A stretch of DNA of 64,000 nt from Enterobacter sp. Ag1 (GCA_000277545.1 AKXM01000006.1:62001-126000); one strand, 5' to 3'. Numbered from the stretch's first letter, positions 16,711-29,660 are shown. Translations and numbers: made by a program. Notes: generated by a model not told the origin, from the letters alone.

Positions 16711-19700
16711 ATGTTGTACGATAAATCCCTTGAGAAGGATAACTGTGGTTTCGGCCTGATCGCCCACATAGAAGGCGAACCTAGCCACAAGGTAGTGCGT
16801 ACCGCTATTCACGCGCTAGCCCGTATGCAGCACCGTGGTGCCATCCTTGCCGACGGTAAAACCGGCGACGGTTGTGGCCTGCTGCTGCAAAAACCCGATC
16901 GTTTCTTCCGCATTGTTGCAGAAGAACGCCAGTGGCGTTTGGCCAAGAACTACGCCGTTGGCATGATCTTCCTGAACCAGGATGACGCGCTTGCCCGCGC
17001 CAGCCGCCGCATTGTTGAAGAAGAGCTGCAAAACGAAACCCTGTCTATTGTTGGCTGGCGTGAAGTGCCGGTGAACAAAGACGTGCTAGGTGAAATCGCC
17101 CTCTCCTCTCTGCCACGTATTGAACAAATATTCGTTAATGCCCCGGCGGGCTGGCGCCCTCGTGATATGGAACGCCGCCTGTTTATCGCCCGTCGCCGTA
17201 TCGAAAAACGTATCCAGGAAGATAAAGACTTCTATATCTGCAGCCTGTCTAACCTGGTGAACATTTATAAAGGTCTGTGTATGCCGGCTGACCTGCCGCG
17301 CTTCTACCTGGACCTGGCGGACCTGCGCCTGGAATCGGCCATTTGCCTGTTCCACCAGCGCTTCTCCACCAACACCGTGCCACGCTGGCCGCTGGCTCAG
17401 CCGTTCCGCTATCTGGCGCACAACGGCGAAATCAACACCATCACCGGTAACCGCCAGTGGGCGCGCGCCCGTACCTATAAATTCCAGACGCCGCTGATCC
17501 CCGATCTGCACGACGCTGCGCCGTTCGTGAACGAAACCGGCTCCGACTCCAGCTCCATGGATAACATGCTTGAGCTGCTGCTGGCCGGCGGGATGGATAT
17601 CGTGCGCGCCATGCGTCTGCTGGTTCCGCCTGCATGGCAGAACAACCCGAACATGGATCCTGAGCTGCGCGCCTTCTTTGACTTTAACTCCATGCATATG
17701 GAGCCGTGGGATGGCCCGGCCGGGATCGTGATGTCTGACGGACGTTTCGCCGCCTGTAACCTCGACCGTAACGGCCTGCGTCCGGCGCGCTACGTGATCA
17801 CCAAAGACAAGCTCATCACCTGCGCCTCTGAAGTCGGGATCTGGGACTACCAGCCGGATGAAGTGGTAGAGAAAGGCCGCGTTGGCCCGGGTGAGCTGAT
17901 GGTTATCGACACTCGCGTCGGGCGTATTCTGCACTCCGCTGAAACCGATGCCGAGCTGAAAAGCCGCCATCCCTATAAAGAGTGGATGGAGAACAACGTT
18001 CGCCGGCTGGTGCCGTTTGAAGACCTGCCGGATGAAAAAGTAGGTTCGCGGGAGCTGGACGACGATACGCTTGCCAGCTATCAGAAACAGTTTAACTACA
18101 GCAGCGAAGAGCTGGATTCAGTGATCCGCGTGCTGGGCGAGAATGGCCAGGAAGCCGTGGGTTCAATGGGCGATGACACCCCATTTGCCGTGCTTTCCAG
18201 CCAGCCACGCATTATTTACGATTACTTCCGCCAGCAGTTTGCGCAGGTGACCAACCCGCCAATCGATCCGCTGCGTGAAGCGCACGTTATGTCCCTGGCC
18301 ACCAGCATTGGCCGTGAAATGAACGTCTTCTGCGAGGCAGAAGGCCAGGCACACCGCCTGAGCTTTAAATCGCCGATTCTGCTGTGGTCTGATTTCCAGC
18401 AGCTCACCACGCTGGAAGAGGAACACTATCGCGCCGATACGCTCGACATCACCTATGACGTGACCGAGAAGTCGCTGCACGAAACGGTGATGGCGCTGTG
18501 CGACGAAGCTGAACGCATGGTTCGGAATGGCACCGTCTTGCTGGTGTTGTCCGACCGTAATATTGCGAAAAATCGCCTGCCGGTTCCGGCCCCGATGGCC
18601 GTAGGCGCCATCCAGACTCGCCTCGTTGAGAAGAGCCTGCGCTGCGATGCCAACATCATTGTTGAAACCGCCAGCGCCCGCGATCCGCACCACTTCGCCG
18701 TGCTGCTGGGCTTCGGTGCGACCGCTATCTACCCATATCTCGCCTATGAAACCCTGGCGAAGCTGGTCGACAACGGCGCCATCGATAAAAACTACCGCAC
18801 CGTGATGCAAAACTACCGCAACGGCATCAACAAAGGGCTGTACAAGATCATGTCCAAAATGGGCATCTCGACTATCGCCTCTTACCGTTGCTCTAAGCTG
18901 TTCGAAGCGGTGGGTCTGCATAAAGAAGTGTCCGAGCTTTGCTTCCAGGGCGCGGTCAGCCGCATCGGCGGGGCAGGCTTCGGCGACTTCCAGCAGGATC
19001 TGCTGAACCTGTCCAAACGCGCCTGGCTGGTACGTAAGCCGTTGGATCAGGGTGGCCAGCTGAAATTCGTTCACGGCGGGGAATACCACGCCTATAACCC
19101 GGACGTAGTGCAGACGCTGCAAAAAGCGGTGCAAAGCGGCGAATACAGCGACTATCAGCAATACGCGAAACTGGTTAACGAGCGCCCGGTCGCCACGCTG
19201 CGCGATATGCTTGCGCTGAATCCGCAGGACGAGTCCGTCAAAATTGAAGACGTTGAGCCAGCGACCGAGCTGTTCAAACGCTTCGATACCGCGGCAATGT
19301 CCATCGGCGCTCTGAGCCCGGAAGCACACGAATCCCTGGCTGAAGCGATGAACAGCATCGGCGGGAACTCTAACTCCGGCGAAGGCGGCGAAGATCCGGC
19401 GCGCTACGGCACCAATAAAGTGTCCCGTATCAAGCAGGTTGCTTCCGGCCGCTTCGGGGTGACGCCTGCCTACCTGGTCAACGCCGACGTTATCCAGATT
19501 AAAGTTGCGCAAGGCGCGAAGCCGGGCGAAGGCGGTCAGCTACCGGGCGATAAAGTGACGCCTTATATCGCCAAGCTGCGGTACTCCGTGCCGGGCGTGA
19601 CGCTGATTTCCCCTCCGCCTCACCACGATATCTACTCTATCGAGGATCTGGCGCAGCTGATTTTCGACCTGAAGCAGGTTAACCCGAAGGCGATGATTTC

Positions 19701-21171
19701 CGTGAAGCTGGTTTCAGAACCGGGCGTCGGCACCATCGCAACGGGCGTAGCCAAAGCCTATGCGGACCTGATTACTATTGCCGGCTACGACGGCGGCACT
19801 GGGGCAAGTCCACTGTCATCCGTGAAATACGCGGGCTGCCCGTGGGAACTTGGTCTGGTGGAAACCCAGCAGGCACTGGTGGCTAACGGCCTGCGCCATA
19901 AGATTCGTCTGCAGGTGGACGGTGGCCTGAAAACCGGCCTCGACATCATCAAGGCAGCAATTCTTGGGGCAGAAAGCTTCGGCTTCGGTACCGGGCCAAT
20001 GGTTGCGCTGGGCTGTAAATACCTACGAATTTGTCACCTGAACAACTGCGCTACCGGCGTGGCAACTCAGGATGACAAACTGCGTAAAAACCATTACCAC
20101 GGCCTGCCGTTCAAAGTGACCAACTACTTTGAATTCATCGCCCGCGAAACCCGAGAACTGATGGCGCTGCTGGGCGTGAAACGTCTGGTTGATTTGATTG
20201 GCCGTACCGACCTGCTGAAAGAGCTGGACGGGTTTACGGCGAAGCAGCAGAAGCTGGATCTCTCTGCCCTGCTGAAAACGGCTGAACCGATGCCGGGCAA
20301 AGCGGTGTACTGCACCGAGCATAACCCGCCGTTCGATAAGGGCGACCTTAACGCACAGCTGCTGAACCAGGCACAGGCGTATGTGGACGACAAGCAGAGT
20401 AAAACGTTCTGGTTTGATATTCGCAACACCGACCGTTCGATTGGAGCTTCGCTCTCCGGCTACATTGCCCAGCAACATGGCGATCAAGGCCTGGCGTCTG
20501 ACCCAATCAAGGCGCACTTTAACGGCACCGCAGGCCAGAGCTTCGGCGTCTGGAACGCGGGCGGCGTTGAGCTGCACCTGACCGGCGATGCCAACGACTA
20601 TGTCGGTAAAGGTATGGCGGGCGGGCTGATTTCTCTGCGTCCACCGGTAGGCTCAGCCTTCCGCAGCCACGAAGCGACCATTATCGGCAACACCTGCCTG
20701 TATGGCGCCACCGGCGGGAAGATGTATGCCGCAGGCCGTGCAGGCGAGCGTTTCGCGGTGCGTAACTCCGGGGCGATCACCGTGGTTGAAGGCATCGGCG
20801 ATAACGGCTGTGAATACATGACCGGCGGTATCGTCTGTATTCTGGGCAAAACGGGGGTTAACTTCGGGGCTGGTATGACGGGCGGTTTCGCCTACGTACT
20901 GGACGAAGACGGTGAATTCCGCAAACGCGTGAACCCGGAACTGGTTGAATTACTGAATGTGGAAGAGTTGGCGATTCATGAAGAGCATCTGCGAGGCATG
21001 ATTACCGAACACGTTCAGCTGACCGGCTCCCAGCGCGGCGAAGAAATCCTGGCCAACTGGCCGGCATTCGCCTCGAAATTCACCCTGGTTAAACCGAAGT
21101 CCAGTGATGTTAAAGCATTGTTGGGTCACCGCAGTCGTTCCGCAGCTGAGCTGCGGGTGCAGGCGCAGTAA
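16711..21171 (+). CDS. gltB: Glutamate synthase (NADPH) large subunit GltB
   Basis: Converts glutamine and 2-oxoglutarate to two glutamate with GltD. The 1486-residue precursor starts [11 protein letters not shown] and is expected to be cleaved before Cys12, the N-terminal nucleophile of the class II glutaminase domain (about 12-430). Central and FMN-binding synthase domains follow, with the 3Fe-4S cysteines at 1102, 1108 and 1113 in the segment [19 protein letters not shown]-terminal GXGXG beta-helix (about 1240-1480) closes the protein. The start at 16711 has GGGGAGG nine bases upstream; an in-frame TAG at 16687 rules out the longer start once annotated in E. coli. gltD follows after nine bases. 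Confidence 0.98.
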   Translation: MLYDKSLEKDNCGFGLIAHIEGEPSHKVVRTAIHALARMQHRGAILADGKTGDGCGLLLQKPDRFFRIVAEERQWRLAKNYAVGMIFLNQDDALARASRRIVEEELQNETLSIVGWREVPVNKDVLGEIALSSLPRIEQIFVNAPAGWRPRDMERRLFIARRRIEKRIQEDKDFYICSLSNLVNIYKGLCMPADLPRFYLDLADLRLESAICLFHQRFSTNTVPRWPLAQPFRYLAHNGEINTITGNRQWARARTYKFQTPLIPDLHDAAPFVNETGSDSSSMDNMLELLLAGGMDIVRAMRLLVPPAWQNNPNMDPELRAFFDFNSMHMEPWDGPAGIVMSDGRFAACNLDRNGLRPARYVITKDKLITCASEVGIWDYQPDEVVEKGRVGPGELMVIDTRVGRILHSAETDAELKSRHPYKEWMENNVRRLVPFEDLPDEKVGSRELDDDTLASYQKQFNYSSEELDSVIRVLGENGQEAVGSMGDDTPFAVLSSQPRIIYDYFRQQFAQVTNPPIDPLREAHVMSLATSIGREMNVFCEAEGQAHRLSFKSPILLWSDFQQLTTLEEEHYRADTLDITYDVTEKSLHETVMALCDEAERMVRNGTVLLVLSDRNIAKNRLPVPAPMAVGAIQTRLVEKSLRCDANIIVETASARDPHHFAVLLGFGATAIYPYLAYETLAKLVDNGAIDKNYRTVMQNYRNGINKGLYKIMSKMGISTIASYRCSKLFEAVGLHKEVSELCFQGAVSRIGGAGFGDFQQDLLNLSKRAWLVRKPLDQGGQLKFVHGGEYHAYNPDVVQTLQKAVQSGEYSDYQQYAKLVNERPVATLRDMLALNPQDESVKIEDVEPATELFKRFDTAAMSIGALSPEAHESLAEAMNSIGGNSNSGEGGEDPARYGTNKVSRIKQVASGRFGVTPAYLVNADVIQIKVAQGAKPGEGGQLPGDKVTPYIAKLRYSVPGVTLISPPPHHDIYSIEDLAQLIFDLKQVNPKAMISVKLVSEPGVGTIATGVAKAYADLITIAGYDGGTGASPLSSVKYAGCPWELGLVETQQALVANGLRHKIRLQVDGGLKTGLDIIKAAILGAESFGFGTGPMVALGCKYLRICHLNNCATGVATQDDKLRKNHYHGLPFKVTNYFEFIARETRELMALLGVKRLVDLIGRTDLLKELDGFTAKQQKLDLSALLKTAEPMPGKAVYCTEHNPPFDKGDLNAQLLNQAQAYVDDKQSKTFWFDIRNTDRSIGASLSGYIAQQHGDQGLASDPIKAHFNGTAGQSFGVWNAGGVELHLTGDANDYVGKGMAGGLISLRPPVGSAFRSHEATIIGNTCLYGATGGKMYAAGRAGERFAVRNSGAITVVEGIGDNGCEYMTGGIVCILGKTGVNFGAGMTGGFAYVLDEDGEFRKRVNPELVELLNVEELAIHEEHLRGMITEHVQLTGSQRGEEILANWPAFASKFTLVKPKSSDVKALLGHRSRSAAELRVQAQ

Positions 21172-22599
<1,428 letters not shown>

Positions 22600-22650
22600 G
22601 CGTTAAAATCTGGCGGCTCAGGCTGCCAGATTGCGCCGAATCCTCCATAA

Positions 22651-22683
22651 AAAAAGCCAGTCTTTCGACTGGCTTTTTGTTAT
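22651..22683. terminator. Bidirectional terminator between gltD and sspB
   Basis: AAAAAGCCAGTC (22651-22662) and GACTGGCTTTTT (22667-22678) form a 12-base stem with loop TTTC. T-runs follow on both strands, so it can end gltBD and the convergent sspAB transcript. Confidence 0.9.
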
Positions 22684-23183
22684 TTCACCACGCGCAGTGC
22701 GGGGCGACCACCGCGAGGCGGCGGCGGCGGATCGTCATCCGGGTGATTGTCATCATCGCCGTGATCCGGGCGATCGCCGTCAATAACCTGCATAACTGTT
22801 TCAGTCTCACCGATAACGGGCTGGTCATCGTTGTGGCTTTCAGCGTCTTCATCATAGCCCGCTTCCGGCTCAAACATGGTGCCCGCGCCATTTTCACGTG
22901 CATAAATAGCCAGCACGGCAGCCATAGGTACGTTAACCTGGCGAGGTACGCCGCCGAAACGCGCGTTAAAGCGCACTTCGTCATTGGCCAGCTCCAGATT
23001 CCCTACGGCTCGCGGGGCGATGTTCAGCACAATTTGCCCGTCACGCGCATACTCCATCGGAACCTGTACGCCCGGTAGTGTGATATCTACCACCAGATGC
23101 GGCGTGAGCTGGTTATCCAGCAGCCACTCATAAAAGGCCCGCAGCAGATAAGGACGGCGCGGCGACAGCTGCGACATATCCAT
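22680..23183 (-). CDS. sspB: SspB, ClpXP protease specificity-enhancing factor
   Basis: Adapter that delivers ssrA-tagged proteins and the anti-sigma factor RseA fragment to ClpXP. The 167 residues comprise the folded substrate-binding domain (about 1-112), an acidic flexible linker rich in Asp and Pro, and the ClpX-docking tail GGRPALRVVK. The ATG at 23183 gives MDMSQLSPRRP, matching E. coli; the frame also runs one codon further to a TTG, which I did not use. It starts three bases after the sspA stop codon, as one operon. Confidence 0.97.
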   Translation of the reverse strand: MDMSQLSPRRPYLLRAFYEWLLDNQLTPHLVVDITLPGVQVPMEYARDGQIVLNIAPRAVGNLELANDEVRFNARFGGVPRQVNVPMAAVLAIYARENGAGTMFEPEAGYDEDAESHNDDQPVIGETETVMQVIDGDRPDHGDDDNHPDDDPPPPPRGGRPALRVVK

Positions 23184-23186
23184 CAA

Positions 23187-23828
23187 TTAGCCTCGGGTCT
23201 GCAGACGCATTTCGCGCTCAGGTTCGGTCAAAGAGGCCAGGAAGGAGTCACGCTCGAAGACGCGGGTCATGTACCCTTTCATCTCTTTGGAGCCCGCACC
23301 TGTCAGCTCAATGCCCATCTGCGGCAAGCGCCACAGCAGCGGAGCCAGATAGCAGTCGACCAGGCTGAACTCGTCGCTCAGGAAGAAAGGCTTCTGGGTA
23401 AAGACCGGGGCGATACTCAACAGCTCTTCACGCAGCTGCTTACGAGCGGCTTCCGCTTCCTGCGCTGAGCCGTTCATCACCACGTTCATCAACGAATACC
23501 AGTCTTTCTCAATGCGGTGCATGTACAGACGGCTTTCACCACGCGCAACCGGATAAACCGGCATCAAAGGTGGGTGCGGGAAACGCTCATCAAGGTATTC
23601 CATGATGATGCGGGATTCCCACAGCGTCAGCTCGCGGTCAACCAGGGTCGGTACGCTGTGATTGGGGTTGAGGTCAATCAGATCCTGAGGCAGGTTATCC
23701 GTTTCCACATGCTCAATTTCAACGCTAACACCTTTCTCAGCCAGGACGATACGGACCTGGTGGCTGTAGATGTCAGTAGGACCGGAAAACAGCGTCATCA
23801 CCGAACGTTTGTTGGCAGCGACAGCCAT
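23187..23828 (-). CDS. sspA: SspA, stringent starvation protein A
   Basis: RNA-polymerase-associated protein with a glutathione S-transferase fold. In E. coli it lowers H-NS levels in stationary phase and aids acid resistance. The 213-residue product has the thioredoxin-like N-terminal domain (about 10-85, with the conserved VPTLVDRELTLWES) and the helical C-terminal GST domain. The start at 23828 (MAVAANKRSV) has GGAGG upstream; the frame extends to 24041 without similarity. sspB follows at once. Confidence 0.97.
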   Translation of the reverse strand: MAVAANKRSVMTLFSGPTDIYSHQVRIVLAEKGVSVEIEHVETDNLPQDLIDLNPNHSVPTLVDRELTLWESRIIMEYLDERFPHPPLMPVYPVARGESRLYMHRIEKDWYSLMNVVMNGSAQEAEAARKQLREELLSIAPVFTQKPFFLSDEFSLVDCYLAPLLWRLPQMGIELTGAGSKEMKGYMTRVFERDSFLASLTEPEREMRLQTRG

Positions 23829-24084
23829 GAAAACCTCCAAGTTTATCCAGAAAATTACTGCTAATAGCCGCAAGCGGCGACTAACCTGACCGTTATTACC
23901 CAATGCTTCGCCGAAACATCGCTGACGCCTTATCAGGGCGAAAACAACTGGATGCCGACATTTGGGCAGAAAATTGGATGATAGTTTACCAGATTTTACT
24001 GGTTTTGTGGTGGTCGTATATCGAATTTGCCTGAAAGGCAAATAATTTCAAAATGTTAGAAGCAATAATATAAATTACAGGCAT
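23829..24084 (-). promoter_or_regulatory. sspAB promoter region with a 19-base palindrome
   Basis: Between the rpsI terminator and sspA there is no gene. A perfect inverted repeat ATTTGCC-TGAAA-GGCAAAT lies at 24025-24043. On the minus strand a TTGAAA-like -35 (24046-24051) precedes it. No -10 at 16-18 bases was found, so the exact promoter is not assigned. The palindrome is the clearest signal and could be an operator or the start of a leader hairpin. Confidence 0.4.
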
Positions 24085-24115
24085 AAAAAAACCCGGTACC
24101 AGGACCGGGCTTTTT
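24085..24115 (-). terminator. Terminator of rplM-rpsI
   Basis: On the minus strand a stem CCCGGT/ACCGGG (arms at 24092-24097 and 24104-24109) is followed by seven T (complement of 24085-24091). It separates the ribosomal protein operon from sspAB. The flanking A/T tracts would allow function in both directions. Confidence 0.88.
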
Positions 24116-24151
24116 GCCAACTGTCTTGCTGCCTGAACAGGCAGAGAACAA

Positions 24152-24547
<396 letters not shown>

Positions 24548-24559
24548 CTATAATCCCGA

Positions 24560-25036
<477 letters not shown>

Positions 25037-25153
25037 TTAAAATCAGTCGAGGTTCACGCGACATTGTCCAGCAAACCTACCCCTTCGAATAGCCTATGCC
25101 GGCACGACAAAAGTTTTGGGAAAAAAACTTTGGTTGTAACGTGGGGTCGCAAG

Positions 25154-25182
25154 ATTATAGAGAAGTCGACCTCAAAGATCGA
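25154..25182 (-). promoter_or_regulatory. Promoter of rplM-rpsI
   Basis: On the minus strand a perfect -10 TATAAT (complement of 25154-25159) is followed by a GC-rich discriminator (CTTGCGACCCC), typical of growth-rate-controlled ribosomal promoters. The -35 at 17 bases (TCGATC, 25177-25182) is poor. The start would be near 25147, about 160 nt before the rplM ATG. Confidence 0.6.
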
Positions 25183-25215
25183 CCACAATTTGTCGTTGAT
25201 ATCACATATTCATCG

Positions 25216-26340
25216 TCACGGCAGATGAGGCCGGCGTAAATACTCTTCACTTTGCATTTCCTGCAGCCTGGAAAGACAACGCTGGAACTCAAACTTAAGC
25301 CTTTCCCCTTGATAAATATTGAATAGCTCGGTCTCAGCAGACACCACCAGCTTGACGTGGCGCTCATAGAATTCGTCCACCATAGCGATAAAACGGCGTG
25401 CCTCACTCTCCATCAACGTTGTCATCACCGTTACATTAAACAGCAGGACGGTGTGGAACTGGCGCGAAAGCGCGATGTAATCATGTTGGCTGCGCGCGTC
25501 CACGCATAGCGTGCTGAAATCGATAGCCAGCGTCTGGTTTGCGGCCCCCATCGTCACCATTGGCCGATGGTTGATTTCCAGCACCGGCGCACCTTCGCGC
25601 GTTGCCCCGGCCAGAGCGACATAAAGCTTTTCCATTTGCAGCGCGGAGTCTGCATTCAGCGGTGACAGCCAAAGGTGTGCCTGAGTCAGCGTTCTCAGGC
25701 GGTAATCAATCCCGGCATCCACGTTCATCACGTCGCAATAGCGTTTGATTGCTTCGATGGCGGGTAAGAACCGCGCGCGCTGCAGCCCATTGCGGTACAA
25801 ATCATCCGGCGGGATGTTCGAGGTGGCCACCAGCGTGATGCCTCGCGCAAAAAGCGCTTTCATTAATGTACCCAGCAGCATGGCATCGGTGATATCAGAG
25901 ACAAAAAATTCGTCGAAGCACAGCACATCCGTTTCGGCCTTAAAGCCGTCAGCAATAATTTCCAGCGGATCCGTGTGGCCCTGCTGCTGCGCCAGCTCTT
26001 CGTGAACCCGAAGCATAAAGCGGTGAAAGTGCAGCCTGAGTTTGCGCTCTCCCGGCAAACTCTGAAAAAACATATCCATCAGCCAGGTTTTACCTCGCCC
26101 CACGCCTCCCCACATATACAAACCCCGGGCGGGCTCCTGCCCGGCCTGAACCTCTTTTTTACCGAACAGCTTGCCGAACTTAGTCAGCAACCCACCGGCA
26201 GGCGCGGGCGTAGGTGCAACGGACAATGCTTGCCAGATAGCGTCCAGGCGCATAATCGCTTCGCGCTGCACATCATCAGGTTGAAAACTGCCTTCTGCCA
26301 GGGCCTGCTGGTAGCGCGCTGCAGGAGAGAGATTTTGCAT
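25216..26340 (-). CDS. zapE: ZapE, AFG1-like cell-division ATPase
   Basis: Cytoplasmic ATPase of 374 residues that in E. coli associates with FtsZ rings and is needed for division at high temperature or low oxygen. Walker A is GGVGRGKT (78-85), Walker B is LCFDEFFVSD, and the sensor-1-like ATSN follows. The AFG1/ZapE family hallmark RFIAMVDEFYER is near the C-terminus. It is divergent from zapG, as in E. coli. Confidence 0.96.
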   Translation of the reverse strand: MQNLSPAARYQQALAEGSFQPDDVQREAIMRLDAIWQALSVAPTPAPAGGLLTKFGKLFGKKEVQAGQEPARGLYMWGGVGRGKTWLMDMFFQSLPGERKLRLHFHRFMLRVHEELAQQQGHTDPLEIIADGFKAETDVLCFDEFFVSDITDAMLLGTLMKALFARGITLVATSNIPPDDLYRNGLQRARFLPAIEAIKRYCDVMNVDAGIDYRLRTLTQAHLWLSPLNADSALQMEKLYVALAGATREGAPVLEINHRPMVTMGAANQTLAIDFSTLCVDARSQHDYIALSRQFHTVLLFNVTVMTTLMESEARRFIAMVDEFYERHVKLVVSAETELFNIYQGERLKFEFQRCLSRLQEMQSEEYLRRPHLP

Positions 26341-26516
26341 GGTATTATTATCTTCCCTTTATAATCGGATAGCCGTTCACTGCCTTTTTCGAACCGGTTG
26401 TCCAAAAAAAGGCCGTTCTACCCTAAGCGATGCAGCGTCAGGATTCCACTTCTCTTAGGTTAACGGTTATAGTGGCTACATTACCCTACGGAATCACAAG
26501 ATAACGGGAGAAGTTC

Positions 26517-26915
26517 ATGACTTGGGAATATGCGCTTATTGGGTTAGTAGTGGGCCTTATTATCGGCGCCGTAGCCATGCGTTTCGGCAATCGTAAGCTG
26601 CGCCAACAGCAAGCTCTGCAGTATGAGCTGGAAAAAAACAAAGCGGAGCTTGAAGAGTACCGCGAAGAGTTAGTCAGCCATTTTGCCCGCAGCGCCGAGC
26701 TGCTGGATAACATGGCGCACGATTATCGCCAGCTGTATCAGCACATGGCAAAAAGCTCCAGCAGCCTGCTGCCGGAGATGACAGCGGAAGCCAATCCGTT
26801 CCGTAACCGTCTTGCCGAGTCTGAAGCCGGGAACGATCAGGCGCCGGTTCAGATGCCGCGCGATTATTCAGACGGTGCTTCCGGCCTGCTTCGCGCCGGT
26901 GCAAAACGCGATTAA
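26517..26915 (+). CDS. zapG: ZapG (YhcB), DUF1043 envelope/division protein
   Basis: Small inner-membrane protein of 132 residues. One N-terminal membrane segment (about 3-22, glycine-rich LIGLVVGLIIGAVAMRF) is followed by a long charged coiled coil (about 25-80) and a variable tail. In E. coli it links cell division, elongation and envelope synthesis. GGGAG stands in front of the ATG. The length matches E. coli YhcB. Confidence 0.94.
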   Translation: MTWEYALIGLVVGLIIGAVAMRFGNRKLRQQQALQYELEKNKAELEEYREELVSHFARSAELLDNMAHDYRQLYQHMAKSSSSLLPEMTAEANPFRNRLAESEAGNDQAPVQMPRDYSDGASGLLRAGAKRD

Positions 26916-27089
26916 TCCCTGTTTTAGCTTTTCCGGGGCACAGTTCAGGTGCCCCATCCTTTCCTGACCCAGCTATCATTTAATTATCTTGTGCTTTCTT
27001 ATTACGCCATTGTGAGTCGATTGATCTTTCAATAACATCAATTGCGTGAGTGGGCATTCCTTTTTCCAGGTGACGAGAGCCAGCATCCA

Positions 27090-28460
27090 ATGAAGAAACA
27101 AACACGGCTGTTGAATGCATTAGCGTTAAGCGTCGCTCTGACGCTCGGCGTATCCCCTCTGGCAAGCGCGTCACTGCCTTCCCAGGTTCCAGGCCAGCCG
27201 GCTTTGCCAAGCCTTGCGCCGATGCTGGAAAAAGTCTTACCGGCGGTCGTCAGCGTACAGGTTGAAGGCACCGCCTCAGCGCCCAGCCAGAAAGTGCCGG
27301 AAGAGTTCAAAAAATTCTACGGCGATGAAGCCCCCTCCGACACACCTCAGCAGTTTGAAGGCTTGGGTTCCGGCGTCATCATCAACGCCGCAAAAGGCTA
27401 TGTCCTGACCAACAACCATGTGATTAATCAGGCACAGAAAATCAGCGTGCAGCTGAATGACGGGCGTGAATTTGATGCCAAACTGATTGGCGGGGACGAT
27501 CAGAGCGACATCGCGCTACTTCAGTTGCAAAACGCGACCGGGCTTACCGAAATCAAAGTGGCCGACTCTGACAAGCTCAAAGTGGGTGATTTTGCGGTTG
27601 CGGTGGGTAACCCATTTGGCCTCGGTCAAACAGCGACTTCCGGCATCGTTTCCGCACTGGGCCGCAGCGGCCTGAACCTTGAAGGTCTGGAAAACTTTAT
27701 TCAAACAGATGCTTCAATCAACCGGGGTAACTCCGGCGGCGCGCTGCTCAACCTGAACGGCGAACTGATTGGCATCAACACTGCGATTCTTGCTCCCGCA
27801 GGCGGCAGCGTAGGAATTGGTTTTGCTATCCCGAGCAATATGGCCCAAACCCTCGCCAAACAGCTGATGGAATTTGGTGAAATCAAACGTGGCCTGCTGG
27901 GAATCAAAGGCATGGAGATGAACGCCGACATCGCCAAAGCGTTTAACCTTTCCACCCAGCGCGGTGCCTTTGTCAGTGAAGTTCTGCCTCAGTCAGGGTC
28001 GGCAAAAGCGGGCGTTAAAGCCGGGGATATCATCACCAGCCTGAACGGTAACCCGCTGAGCAGTTTCGCCGAATTACGAGCGAAAATTGCCACAACCGAG
28101 CCCGGCACCGTGGTGAAACTGGGCTTGCTGCGCGACGGCAAACCACTGGAAGTGAGCGTGACGCTGGACAAGAGCACCGCCTCTTCCGCAAGCGCAGAAT
28201 TGATCCTGCCGGCGCTGCAGGGTGCCACGCTAAGCGATGGGCAACTGAAGGACGGCGGCAAGGGCATTCGTCTGGATAACGTGGATAAAGGCACGCCTGC
28301 GGCTCAGGTTGGTCTGCACAAAGACGATATCATCGTCGGCATTAACCGTGAGCGAATTCATACTATCGCCGAAATGCGCAAAGTGCTGGAAACCAAGCCT
28401 GCGGTCATTGCGCTGCATGTTGTTCGCGGCGAACAGAGCCTCTATTTGCTGTTGCGTTAA
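27090..28460 (+). CDS. degQ: DegQ, periplasmic serine endoprotease/chaperone
   Basis: HtrA-family protease of 456 residues. A signal peptide ends near SASA (about 24-27). The trypsin-like domain has the triad His110, Asp140 and Ser215 (in GNSGG). Two PDZ domains follow (about 260-350 and 370-450). The second PDZ and the absence of the long Gln-rich loop of DegP mark it as DegQ. The ATG at 27090 gives a normal signal peptide; the frame from 27042 would put 16 extra residues before it. It is followed by its paralogue degS, as in E. coli. Confidence 0.97.
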   Translation: MKKQTRLLNALALSVALTLGVSPLASASLPSQVPGQPALPSLAPMLEKVLPAVVSVQVEGTASAPSQKVPEEFKKFYGDEAPSDTPQQFEGLGSGVIINAAKGYVLTNNHVINQAQKISVQLNDGREFDAKLIGGDDQSDIALLQLQNATGLTEIKVADSDKLKVGDFAVAVGNPFGLGQTATSGIVSALGRSGLNLEGLENFIQTDASINRGNSGGALLNLNGELIGINTAILAPAGGSVGIGFAIPSNMAQTLAKQLMEFGEIKRGLLGIKGMEMNADIAKAFNLSTQRGAFVSEVLPQSGSAKAGVKAGDIITSLNGNPLSSFAELRAKIATTEPGTVVKLGLLRDGKPLEVSVTLDKSTASSASAELILPALQGATLSDGQLKDGGKGIRLDNVDKGTPAAQVGLHKDDIIVGINRERIHTIAEMRKVLETKPAVIALHVVRGEQSLYLLLR

Positions 28461-28473
28461 CGGAAGCAGAGAA

Positions 28474-28499
28474 ACGGACATCGTCTGTACGATGTCCGT
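28474..28499 (+). promoter_or_regulatory. Perfect hairpin between degQ and degS
   Basis: ACGGACATCG (28474-28483) and CGATGTCCGT (28490-28499) pair over ten bases around loop TCTGTA, 13 bases after the degQ stop. No T-run follows, so it is not a standard terminator. It may protect the degQ 3' end or reduce read-through into degS. Confidence 0.5.
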
Positions 28500-28548
28500 C
28501 CAACTCATGCTATTCTGCGGTCGATCTCTCACTTATTAACTCAAACTC

Positions 28549-29616
28549 ATGTTTCTAAAGATCTTACGTTCGGTGATCATTGGGCTGATTGTTGCGGGGC
28601 TGCTGCTGCTCGCGATGCCGTCGTTACGCAAAGCCGTTGGCCCACTTGCGCCGGCACAATATGACAGCACCGACGAAACGCCGATGAGCTTTAATCCGGC
28701 CGTGCGCCGCGCTGCCCCGGCGGTAGTGAACGTGTACAATCGCAGCGTCGGCAATAACGGCCAAAACCAGCTTCAAATCAAGACGCTCGGCTCTGGCGTT
28801 ATCATGGACGGACGCGGCTACATCATTACCAATAAACACGTGATCAACGATGCCGAGCAAATCATCGTTGCGCTCCAGGACGGGCGAGTGTTTGAAGCCC
28901 TGCTTATTGGGTCCGATAGCCTGACCGACCTGGCTGTGCTGAAAATCAACGCCACCAACCTGCCGATCATTCCTATTAACGGCAAGCGCCAGCCCCATAT
29001 TGGCGATGTGGTCATGGCCATCGGTAACCCTTACAACCTGGGGCAGACGGTCACGCAGGGCATTATCAGCGCGACCGGCCGCATCGGCCTGAGCCCTTCG
29101 GGCCGACAGTCGTTCCTGCAAACTGACGCCTCAATTAACCGCGGTAACTCCGGCGGGGCGCTGGTGAATTCGCTCGGGGAACTGATGGGCATCAACACCC
29201 TGTCGTTTGACAAGAGCAATGACGGCGAAACGCCGGAAGGGATTGGTTTTGCGATACCGACCCAACTGGCGACCAAAATAATGGATAAGCTCATCCGCGA
29301 TGGCCGGGTTATTCGAGGCTACATCGGCATTGGCGGCAGAGAAATCACCCCGCTGCATGGCCCTTCCACAGGCATCGATCAGCTACAAGGGATTATCGTT
29401 AATGCTGTATCCCCGGACGGCCCGGCAGCTCAGGCTGGTATTCAGGTTAACGACGTGATTATCTCGGTTAACCACAAACCGGCTATCTCGGCGCTGGAAA
29501 CCATGGACCAGGTGGCGGAAATTCGCCCAGGCTCGGTGATTCCGGTCGAAGTCATGCGTGAAGACAAGAAACTCACGCTGCAGGTCACCGTGCAGGAATA
29601 CCCCGCCGGAAGCTAA
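28549..29616 (+). CDS. degS: DegS, membrane-anchored regulatory protease of the sigma-E response
   Basis: Senses misfolded outer-membrane proteins through its PDZ domain and makes the first cut in RseA, releasing sigma-E. The 355 residues show a single N-terminal membrane anchor (about 6-23). The protease domain has His97, Asp127 and Ser201 (GNSGG), and one PDZ domain follows (about 255-350). Catalytic residues are intact. There is an 88-base gap after degQ, so it may have its own promoter. Confidence 0.97.
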   Translation: MFLKILRSVIIGLIVAGLLLLAMPSLRKAVGPLAPAQYDSTDETPMSFNPAVRRAAPAVVNVYNRSVGNNGQNQLQIKTLGSGVIMDGRGYIITNKHVINDAEQIIVALQDGRVFEALLIGSDSLTDLAVLKINATNLPIIPINGKRQPHIGDVVMAIGNPYNLGQTVTQGIISATGRIGLSPSGRQSFLQTDASINRGNSGGALVNSLGELMGINTLSFDKSNDGETPEGIGFAIPTQLATKIMDKLIRDGRVIRGYIGIGGREITPLHGPSTGIDQLQGIIVNAVSPDGPAAQAGIQVNDVIISVNHKPAISALETMDQVAEIRPGSVIPVEVMREDKKLTLQVTVQEYPAGS

Positions 29617-29627
29617 ACGGCAGACAT

Positions 29628-29660
29628 AAAAAAACCGGAACCTGAGTTCCGGTTTTTTTT
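29628..29660. terminator. Bidirectional terminator between degS and mdh
   Basis: A-run plus CCGGAAC pairs with GTTCCGG plus T-run around loop CTGA (29628-29660). The symmetric A and T tracts suit termination of both the degS and the convergent mdh transcript. Confidence 0.9.

Noticed and set aside
18163-19512. 449-codon ORF antisense to gltB
   Set aside because: Shadow of gltB in a GC-rich, biased frame; no domain recognised.
23829-24041. N-terminal extension of sspA
   Set aside because: It covers the promoter region and palindrome and shows no family match.
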